A DNA stretch of 38,215 bases from Bdellovibrionales bacterium (GTDB lineage: Bacteria; Bdellovibrionota; FAC87; UBA2466; JACKAF01), in NCBI GenBank assembly GCA_020435295.1, contig JAGQZV010000010.1:1-38215 (forward strand), in the 5' to 3' direction. This document shows, piece after piece, positions 32,600-38,215 of the stretch. The notes beneath the pieces were generated by a model. That model was given only the letters and a program-made list of their open reading frames with translations. It had not been told where the DNA came from and searched no databases. A program made the position numbers and the translations under genes. Every line of letters starts with the position of its first letter. Position 1 is the stretch's first letter.

Positions 32600-34063
32600 C
32601 TATTGAGAAACGATTCGGCCGCGGTTTTCGATTTTGAGTATTGGGAGGGTGCGTTGAGCGATGCGGGTGTCATCAAAGGACACATTTCCAAGAACGGTGG
32701 GCATGTCTTTGAGCTGCGCGAGTGTTTGCGCCAAATCAGTTCGGTTGTACGATTCCGTGCGCGCAATGGCGTGCCCCAAGAGCTCCATTGCTTCGTAGGC
32801 TTGCGCTGCAAGCAAATCCGCAGCGTTGCCGTAGGTTTTTTCGAAATCCTCTAAGAAGCGGGCCTGTCGCGTGTTTTGAGTGCCCGGCTGAATGCCGCCC
32901 GGAAAGATGGCTCCTTCCACCCACTTGCCGCCACGGCTATATAAAAGAGGATTGTTCCACTCTGAAGTTCCCAGAAGCGGAACACCGATGACATCGAGGT
33001 ACGCTAAACTTGGCGCAATTTGGGCGGCCGTCTTCGGATCCGCGGGGATGAAGATGGCGTCAAAATCAATGATAGGACGCAAGGTCATTGTAATTTTGCG
33101 CCGTCGACCCGCATTTTCTTGGTCTTCAAAGGCCTTCATGGCTTCGTGTTCAGGTTTGCGTAATTCTGGTCGATCTAATCCGACCATCGATCGAATATAC
33201 CCTTGGAAGTCCGTTTCGTTTGGAGGGTAAGTTTCGTACGCAACGATCTTGCCACCATTATTTTCGGCAAGGGTCCAAAACTGTTGCGCCATGTCCCGGC
33301 CAAAACTATCGTTGGGAGAGAGGATAGCAAACCGTCGGAACTCCCCTCGTTCAAAACAATACCGGACCAGGTTCTCCAACTGGACGCGGGCAACGAGTCC
33401 ATTTTGAAATAGGTGCCTGCCGCGAGCGGATAAACCCTCTTTAAGCGTGAGCAGCATGTCTACTACGCCAAGCTTCTCGGCGCGTTGCGCGACGGCGACA
33501 GACTCCTTCCAACTAATAGGACCTATGATCGCGAATACTTTCTTTTTGTAGACGAGTTCGTCTACGGCGCTGGCGGCATTAAGAGGATTGCTGCCAGTAT
33601 CTTGAATAAAAATCTTAAATGCCAACCGGTGCTCGTCTTTCAAATTCTTTGTGGCAAGAAGAATGGCATCCAGCGCACGCTTTCCAAAGGGTGCCCAGCG
33701 TCCCGTGAGGGGTAGCACGACGCCGATGTGGCTTTGATCGGCCGTGGAACCCGCTGAACCGCTCTGAAAACTTCCCGCATCTTCGTCCGAAACAGGTGCG
33801 CCTCCTTTGGCCACTGCACTTCCACCAAGGCCTTCGAGGCGTTCGGTGATATGGGCCCGAGTCGTCGGCTCGCTGACGGCGGCGAGCAGCTTCTCCAGTT
33901 CTGTGCGCGACTCAATCCGCTCTAGCAGCCTGTCGATCCGGGACTGGATCTTCGATCGGTGACCGTCCCCGATGGGAAGCTGTGCTTGTGCAGCGTACGC
34001 AACGATGGCTCCGGAGTAGTTTCGAATACCCGTCGCGGCCAGCGCAGTAAGGCGGTAAATCAT
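32600..34063 (-). CDS. LpoA-like periplasmic-binding domain protein, likely 3' part of a gene split by an amber codon
   Basis: 487 residues from the ATG at 34063. From about residue 110 it is a type 1 periplasmic-binding (Peripla_BP_6-like) fold: IGVVLPLTGRWAPFGKRALDAILL, VFAIIGPISWKESVAVAQ, AILSPNDSFGRDMAQQFW, DAIFIPADPKTAAQIAPSL. This domain plus upstream TPR repeats is the plan of LpoA, the outer-membrane lipoprotein activator of penicillin-binding protein 1A. As annotated it lacks a signal peptide, which such a domain needs, and the only ribosome-like AAGGAG is 14 bases from the ATG. Without the TAG at 34088-34090 the frame joins the upstream TPR lipoprotein exactly, eight codons before this ATG. 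It is probably one gene with a nonsense codon or a sequence error. Confidence 0.8.
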   Translation of the reverse strand: MIYRLTALAATGIRNYSGAIVAYAAQAQLPIGDGHRSKIQSRIDRLLERIESRTELEKLLAAVSEPTTRAHITERLEGLGGSAVAKGGAPVSDEDAGSFQSGSAGSTADQSHIGVVLPLTGRWAPFGKRALDAILLATKNLKDEHRLAFKIFIQDTGSNPLNAASAVDELVYKKKVFAIIGPISWKESVAVAQRAEKLGVVDMLLTLKEGLSARGRHLFQNGLVARVQLENLVRYCFERGEFRRFAILSPNDSFGRDMAQQFWTLAENNGGKIVAYETYPPNETDFQGYIRSMVGLDRPELRKPEHEAMKAFEDQENAGRRRKITMTLRPIIDFDAIFIPADPKTAAQIAPSLAYLDVIGVPLLGTSEWNNPLLYSRGGKWVEGAIFPGGIQPGTQNTRQARFLEDFEKTYGNAADLLAAQAYEAMELLGHAIARTESYNRTDLAQTLAQLKDMPTVLGNVSFDDTRIAQRTLPILKIENRGRIVSQ

Positions 34064-34087
34064 GGAAGCGCGCGCGGCTCCTTGCGC

Positions 34088-34540
34088 CTAGATTTCGCCG
34101 GGTTCCAGGTGCGCTAGCGTTTCATAGGCGACTTCGTAGTTGCGCTGTTGAAACTCTGACGCCGCGAGATTGTAGGTGGCATCAAAACTCAGGTCCGTAC
34201 GCGGGAACTTTTCGAGCAAGTACTTAAACTCTGACGACGCTTTTCGATACTGTCCGAGTGTGTAGTAAATCGTGCCAAGGCGATACGTTGAAATAAGGTG
34301 AACGCGACTTCGCGGGTTTTTGCTTCGTGCAACGTTGTAGAGGTTGGCGGCCTGATCGTATCGCTTGAACGAGTAGGCTTGTTCAGCTTGGAAAAACATC
34401 TGCCAATCGGCCGTCTTCTTTCCGGTCGTTGGAATACCAGACGGCTGTAGTGTTTCGATAGGTTCAGATTGGATTTGGCTGGGAGCGCACGATACCAAGA
34501 CCAGCAAAAGACTCAGGGAAAATAAAATCGCTCTTATCAT
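34088..34540 (-). CDS. TPR lipoprotein, likely 5' part of the LpoA-like gene
   Basis: 150 residues ending at a TAG. A lipoprotein signal (lipobox LVSC, Cys18) anchors it to a membrane, probably the outer one. Two to three TPR-like helical hairpins follow ([69 protein letters not shown]). This is the N-terminal half of LpoA-type proteins. After the TAG the same frame continues without a gap into the next gene, and the continuation (IYRLTALAATGIRNYSGAIVAY) itself looks like a further TPR helix pair, strong evidence that the two were a single reading frame. ATG overlaps the dnaJ stop by four bases (ATGA). Confidence 0.8.
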   Translation of the reverse strand: MIRAILFSLSLLLVLVSCAPSQIQSEPIETLQPSGIPTTGKKTADWQMFFQAEQAYSFKRYDQAANLYNVARSKNPRSRVHLISTYRLGTIYYTLGQYRKASSEFKYLLEKFPRTDLSFDATYNLAASEFQQRNYEVAYETLAHLEPGEI

Positions 34541-35634
34541 TTGAATAAGTCTTTAAAACTTTCCAAGAAAGACGAAATTCCCGGGTGGCTGTTGGGACTT
34601 CCTTCTTCCTCAAATTGACGCAAAAGCTCTTTTTGCTTTGCGGAAAGTCGAGTCGGGACTTCCACAATCAATTTAACATATTGGTCCCCGAAACCATTGC
34701 CATTCAGTCGGGCCACCCCTTTTGACTTCAATTTAACGACCTTACCAGACTGAGTTCCCGCTGCAATCTTCAGTTTCGTTACACCCTGCAAGGTAGGGAC
34801 TTCCGCTTCGCCGCCCAGCGCCGCGAGTGCGAACGAGATGGGCATTTCAAGCGTGATGTGCTCCGCTTCCCGCCGGAAAAGTGGGTGCTCTTGGACTGCG
34901 ATAACGACATAGAGATCTCCGGGTGGACCACCAGGCTCCGCCATTTCTCCCTCGCCGCGGATGCGCAGGCGCTGATCGGAGTCGATGCCAGCCGGAACTT
35001 TCACGGTCACTCGGTGGGCTTTTTTCTTGCGCCCTTTGCCTCGACAATCCGGGCAGCGGTCGCGGATGTACTTTCCGCTGCCGCCGCACTCACTGCAAGT
35101 CCGGGTAAGGGTGAAAAAGCCTTGGTTCAAGCGCATCTGCCCCGAGCCGTTGCAGCCCCGGCAGGTCTGAGGCTGGGTTCCGGCTTTAGCCCCGGAGCCG
35201 GAACAGGTGTCACAGGCCACTTCTTTTTCAAACTGGATGGCTCGCTCGGTGCCGAACGCGGCCTCTTCAAAAGTGATCTCTAGTGTGTAGCGTAGATCGA
35301 CCCCAGCAGCGGGACCGCGTCTTGCTCCGCTAAAGATGTCTCCGAAAATATTGTCGAAAATATCAGTGAAGTTTCCGCCAAAGCCTTGTTCAAACCCAAA
35401 GCCGCTGGCACCACCGAGTCCGGCATGCCCAAATCTGTCGTAAGTGGCGCGTTTATTCGGATCGCTCAGAACTTGGTAGGCTTCATTCACCTGTTTGAAT
35501 TTTTCTTCCGCCTCTTTGTCGCCAGGGTTGCGATCTGGATGGAATTTGATCGCTTGTCGGCGAAACGCTTTTTTGATCTCGTCGTCCGTCGCGGAACGAC
35601 TGAGCTCCAGCGTTTCGTAGTAATCTGGCTTCAT
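34537..35634 (-). CDS. dnaJ: chaperone DnaJ
   Basis: 365 residues, type I DnaJ. The J domain (1-70) holds the HPD motif that stimulates DnaK ATPase (FHPDRNPG, 31-38), then a Gly/Phe-rich region, then four CxxCxGxG zinc repeats ([32 protein letters not shown]) and the two substrate-binding C-terminal domains. Cytoplasmic co-chaperone of DnaK. The start is five bases past the grpE stop; the stop overlaps the LpoA-like gene by four bases. dnaK itself is not in this window. Confidence 0.97.
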   Translation of the reverse strand: MKPDYYETLELSRSATDDEIKKAFRRQAIKFHPDRNPGDKEAEEKFKQVNEAYQVLSDPNKRATYDRFGHAGLGGASGFGFEQGFGGNFTDIFDNIFGDIFSGARRGPAAGVDLRYTLEITFEEAAFGTERAIQFEKEVACDTCSGSGAKAGTQPQTCRGCNGSGQMRLNQGFFTLTRTCSECGGSGKYIRDRCPDCRGKGRKKKAHRVTVKVPAGIDSDQRLRIRGEGEMAEPGGPPGDLYVVIAVQEHPLFRREAEHITLEMPISFALAALGGEAEVPTLQGVTKLKIAAGTQSGKVVKLKSKGVARLNGNGFGDQYVKLIVEVPTRLSAKQKELLRQFEEEGSPNSHPGISSFLESFKDLFK

Positions 35635-35639
35635 GCTGG

Positions 35640-36215
35640 CTATTCTTTCTCTTCAAAATTCGGATCGGCTTTACCGACGATAACTTTTGCGGGTTTGAGC
35701 AGTCGGCCATGGAGCCGGCACCCTTTTTGTACAACAGATAACACTTTGTTTGCCTTGTCCTCTGAAGTGGCCTGTTGGGAGATGGCCTCGTGCCAGGCGG
35801 GGTTGAAGGCGTCGCCTTCAGTTCCAATCATTTCTACGCCGAAGCGCGAAAGGATCTGCAACAGCTCACGGTGGGTCATCTCGACTCCCTCCGCGAAAGT
35901 TTTTACGTCTTTATTACCGTCTTTGAGTGCCGCACCGTGAGCCAGTGCGCGTTCAAAGAGATCGATTACAAAAAGCAGTTCGCCGATGATTTTCTCGTTC
36001 GAGAACCGAATCGCACGATCCTGTTCGCGCTCCATCCGTTTCTTGTAGTTCTCGAACTCTGCCCTCAAATAAAGCAACTCCTCGGCAAGCGCGCTCCCGC
36101 CCCCCTCGGTGGCGGGTTCGGGTGCCGTAGCGGCTTCTTTGGGCGCCGCCTTGTCGGCGGGCTCGGCATTCTGATCCACAAGGGTCTCCTGGCTCTTTTC
36201 ATCTTCTGGCATCAT
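35640..36215 (-). CDS. grpE: nucleotide exchange factor GrpE
   Basis: 191 residues. An acidic, Ala/Pro-rich disordered N-terminal tail (1-45) is followed by the long dimerising helix ([26 protein letters not shown]) and the C-terminal beta domain ([42 protein letters not shown]). It exchanges ADP for ATP on DnaK. AAGGA precedes the ATG. The start overlaps the trmJ stop by four bases, and dnaJ follows, giving a tightly packed operon. Confidence 0.96.
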   Translation of the reverse strand: MMPEDEKSQETLVDQNAEPADKAAPKEAATAPEPATEGGGSALAEELLYLRAEFENYKKRMEREQDRAIRFSNEKIIGELLFVIDLFERALAHGAALKDGNKDVKTFAEGVEMTHRELLQILSRFGVEMIGTEGDAFNPAWHEAISQQATSEDKANKVLSVVQKGCRLHGRLLKPAKVIVGKADPNFEEKE

Positions 36216-37054
36216 GCATCCTTCATTATAGGTATTGTTGGCGAGAGTTCCACCTCCCGCTTGTACCGACCCTTATATTGGATGTCTTCGCGATTGAGGT
36301 TACGCGAGATTTGATCCATTAGGCCGTGCAGCGTCTGTGCCTCCGGGACGTGTGGCGGGAGGCTGGAGAGAATCGTTTCCAGTTTGGCGCGCATCTTGTG
36401 CGGATCGGCCGGCAGAACAAAGCCGCAATCCTCAGCAATTTGAAGCAAATGGGCGATTAGGCGGTCCCGTTGCCCAATCTTGGGAGCCGAAAACTCGGCG
36501 GGCCGGGCTAGCAATTGTCGGTTTGTTTCGTACAAGAACACCAAGATGGCCTGGGCGAGGTTCAGGCTCCGGTAGTGCTCTACGGACGGGATGGTCACTA
36601 CCCAGTCGCAGAGTGCTAGATCGGAGTTATCCAGCCCAGACCCTTCTGAGCCAAAAACGAGAACGAGGTTTTGACAGCTTTGGTCGCGCAACCGAGCAAC
36701 CGCCCGTTCCATGGCGCTATCGACCCATAATGGGTGGGGCCGTTTACTCGAGCCAATGCGCGCGGTGGCGGCAAGCGTGAGACGCCGTGGGACGCGTGCC
36801 AGTGCTGAGCCCAAGTCTTCGCAAAACTGCACGCCGGCGAGATCCGCCTTGGCGTGCATGGCGAACTTCTCTGCCTCCCCCGTTAAAAAGGCTTCATTTT
36901 GTCCTACAACGAAAACGTGACCCCGGATGCCCATGTTGGCCCGCGCGCGCAGCGCGGCACCGAGATTTCCTGGCTCCTCGGGCCGAACCAGGACCAAGTG
37001 AATTTGATTTCGGAGAAACTCACAGGGACTGTGGAAAACCTTATACGGATTCAT
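36212..37054 (-). CDS. trmJ: tRNA/rRNA 2'-O-methyltransferase of the SpoU/TrmJ type
   Basis: 280 residues. SPOUT family motif 1 PGNLGAALRARANMG (28-42), motif 2 VFGSEGSGL (133-141) and motif 3 PSVEHYRSLNLAQA (156-169) form the S-adenosylmethionine-binding knot. TrmJ-type enzymes methylate the 2'-OH of residue 32 in tRNA anticodon loops; the length and TrmJ-like C terminus favour this, but another SpoU substrate is possible. It opens the chaperone operon, overlapping grpE by four bases. No strong ribosome site is present before the ATG. Two candidate promoters and a DnaA-box palindrome lie upstream. Confidence 0.88.
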   Translation of the reverse strand: MNPYKVFHSPCEFLRNQIHLVLVRPEEPGNLGAALRARANMGIRGHVFVVGQNEAFLTGEAEKFAMHAKADLAGVQFCEDLGSALARVPRRLTLAATARIGSSKRPHPLWVDSAMERAVARLRDQSCQNLVLVFGSEGSGLDNSDLALCDWVVTIPSVEHYRSLNLAQAILVFLYETNRQLLARPAEFSAPKIGQRDRLIAHLLQIAEDCGFVLPADPHKMRAKLETILSSLPPHVPEAQTLHGLMDQISRNLNREDIQYKGRYKREVELSPTIPIMKDA

Positions 37055-37108
37055 TGCGTTTTGTCAGACACTCAAAAAAAGGCGCACACCGCCGTTTAGC
37101 CAGTAACT

Positions 37109-37137
37109 CTAATACCTTATTCTCAGACAGAATCCAA
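37109..37137 (-). promoter_or_regulatory. candidate promoter P1 of trmJ-grpE-dnaJ
   Basis: On the minus strand TTGGAT (37132-37137), 17-base spacer, TATTAG (37109-37114). The expected start near 37102 gives a leader of about 48 bases. Confidence 0.45.
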
Positions 37138-37181
37138 GACGGCCCACCGCCGAAGTCGCACGGGGCCAAGAGAGTAGCGAC

Positions 37182-37206
37182 AGTTATCCACAGCCTGTGG
37201 ATAACT
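37182..37206. promoter_or_regulatory. perfect inverted pair of DnaA boxes
   Basis: TTATCCACA (37184-37192) and its inverse TGTGGATAA (37196-37204) are separated by GCC, and the symmetry extends two bases each side, giving 11-base arms. Both match the DnaA-box consensus TTATNCACA. It lies between mutS and trmJ, about 45 bases upstream of the P1 -35 and 60-90 bases downstream of P2. In RNA it would also form a stable hairpin. Confidence 0.7.
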
Positions 37207-37275
37207 CACTTGAAGACGCGCCAGATTGTAGGGGCTATCAGGTATCTGATGAAACCCATGACAAGTATCCGAAAG

Positions 37276-37304
37276 TTTTTATTTTTTGAGTCCTTCAATG
37301 TCAA
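37276..37304 (-). promoter_or_regulatory. candidate promoter P2 of trmJ-grpE-dnaJ
   Basis: On the minus strand a perfect TTGACA (37299-37304), 17-base spacer, TAAAAA (37276-37281). It lies just past the mutS stop. A transcript from here would carry the DnaA-box palindrome in its leader. Confidence 0.5.
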
Positions 37305-37362
37305 GACTCAGAATTTACATTTTCTTTATTCCGCTATTGGCGCGGGTTTCAAAGGATTTGTC

Positions 37363-38215
37363 CTACTCAAAAAAGGTCATCTGGTTTTGGTGCATTTGTA
37401 ACGCATGGCTCCGATTTCGAGTGTTTCGCTGGGATTGTGACTCGAGGTGTCCAAGAATGTCCCGCGCGCGGACCAAGACGGGTTGTGGAAGACTGGCTAA
37501 CGCGGCGACTTCAATTCCGTAGCTACGGTTGCAGATTCCAGGCGCGAGTTTATGGAGGAAGACTATCTCTCCTTCCCACTTTTCTACGAGCACGTTCATG
37601 TTTTTTATTCCAGGCGCGTGCTGTTCGAGCGAAGTGACTTCGTGGAAGTGGGTCGCAAAGAGCGTTTTGGCGCGCACTTCATTGTGCATGAATTCGATAA
37701 GCGACCAGGCGAGGGAGAGCCCATCGTAGGTACTCGTTCCTCGCCCGATTTCATCCACAAGGATCAAGCTATTTTCGGTTGCTTGGCGCAGGATGCGGGC
37801 CATTTCAGTCATCTCCACCATGAACGTCGATCGCCCGCCCGCCAGATCGTCGGAACTTCCAATGCGCGTATAGACGGCGTCCACCAATGGTAGATGAGTC
37901 TTCTTAGCTGGAATAAAACTTCCCGCTTGCGCCATGACGCTAATCAGGGCCACTTGTCTCATGATGGTCGATTTCCCCGACATATTCGGGCCGGTTAGGA
38001 TGAGGGTCCTCGCCGACTCATTGAACTCCACCGTGTTGGGGACAAATTTTCCTTTTTCGAGAAGAGTTTCTACGACAGGGTGTCGCCCCTCATCTATTTT
38101 CAAATCCCATCCCTCGTGCAGCGAGGGACGTGTCCAATCGTGCACCTTCGCTGCGGTGGCAAAGCCGAGAACGACGTCGAGTGTTGCCAGTTGGTGAGCG
38201 TTTTCCAGTAGCGTT
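37363..38215 (-). CDS. mutS: DNA mismatch repair protein MutS, C-terminal part (cut by window end)
   Basis: The frame is open to the end of the window, so the 5' part lies outside; about 283 residues are visible. Domain V ATPase: Walker A GPNMSGKST, the signature region with AGGRSTFMVEMTEMA, Walker B LILVDEIGRGTSTYDG and THFHEVTSLE. This domain drives conformational change of MutS dimers on mismatched DNA. The segment after the ATPase ends SHALQMHQNQMTFFE, shorter than the C-terminal tetramerisation tail of enterobacterial MutS. The GTG at 38145 is internal and not the start. The gene lies upstream of the trmJ-grpE-dnaJ operon on the same strand. Confidence 0.96.
   Translation of the reverse strand, partial: TLLENAHQLATLDVVLGFATAAKVHDWTRPSLHEGWDLKIDEGRHPVVETLLEKGKFVPNTVEFNESARTLILTGPNMSGKSTIMRQVALISVMAQAGSFIPAKKTHLPLVDAVYTRIGSSDDLAGGRSTFMVEMTEMARILRQATENSLILVDEIGRGTSTYDGLSLAWSLIEFMHNEVRAKTLFATHFHEVTSLEQHAPGIKNMNVLVEKWEGEIVFLHKLAPGICNRSYGIEVAALASLPQPVLVRARDILGHLESQSQRNTRNRSHALQMHQNQMTFFE

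Noticed and set aside
34064-34090. TAG read as pyrrolysine
   Set aside because: No sign of pyrrolysine genes here; nonsense mutation or sequence error is simpler.
34858-35283. 141-residue open frame antisense to dnaJ
   Set aside because: Shadow of the zinc-repeat region; compositionally biased.
37285-37312. TGAGTC/GACTCA hairpin after mutS as a terminator
   Set aside because: On the minus strand it is followed by A, not U, and the loop is 12 bases long.

Overview
This window looks like chromosomal backbone from a delta-proteobacterium-like Gram-negative, most plausibly a Bdellovibrionota (Bdellovibrio/Oligoflexia) relative. That placement is inference. It rests on the gene families (PlsB, LpoA-like lipoprotein, TraR/DksA, DUF1844, GYF_2 and PATAN/DUF4388 proteins, a CpaF-type ATPase, an L-erythro-3,5-diaminohexanoate dehydrogenase), on many secreted or outer-membrane proteins, and on very dense packing with overlapping genes. 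Base composition is moderate and no prophage, insertion sequence or CRISPR array is visible.

Layout. 1-3371: the 3' part of a CpaF/TadA secretion ATPase meets a convergent plsB glycerol-3-phosphate acyltransferase, and their stop codons share a CTAG. 3372-3898: non-coding, with a probable short minus-strand transcript ending at a strong terminator. 3899-6749: a GYF_2 membrane protein and a 426-residue protein whose C-terminal half carries RelA/SpoT-synthetase-like motifs. 6859-9583: an HtrA-type protease, a convergent penicillin-binding/beta-lactamase-fold hydrolase and a small TfoX-N-like protein. 9671-12575: two small GT-A glycosyltransferases, a small secreted protein and a prepilin-like protein. 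12577-12740: a tRNA-Ser(UGA) gene followed by repeated copies of its own 3' end. 12775-16335: three secreted beta-barrel-like proteins (two are paralogues) around a membrane protein/DUF1844 pair.

16414-25671: mostly plus-strand housekeeping genes: NrnA-like DHH phosphoesterase, NagZ, a divergent deoxynucleoside kinase, a Leu/Glu-type amino-acid dehydrogenase overlapping Kdd, a PATAN/DUF4388 protein, an MGAT-like acyltransferase, and the competence-associated pair comM-comF. 25505-38215 is all minus strand: a PAS histidine kinase behind a cupredoxin lipoprotein, a subtilase, Lon, a DksA-type protein, an operon trmJ-grpE-dnaJ-(LpoA-like) and the 3' part of mutS.

Themes: protein quality control (HtrA, Lon, DnaJ, GrpE, subtilase), envelope and peptidoglycan (PlsB, NagZ, LpoA-like, beta-lactamase-fold enzyme, barrels), and nucleotide or stress signalling (RelA/SpoT-like protein, DksA, NrnA).

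The points most worth a second look are the divergent RelA/SpoT-like protein at 5469-6749, the in-frame amber codon that splits an LpoA-like gene at 34088-34090, the tRNA-Ser 3'-end repeats, a perfect inverted pair of DnaA boxes upstream of trmJ-grpE-dnaJ, and the candidate small RNA at about 3461-3626.
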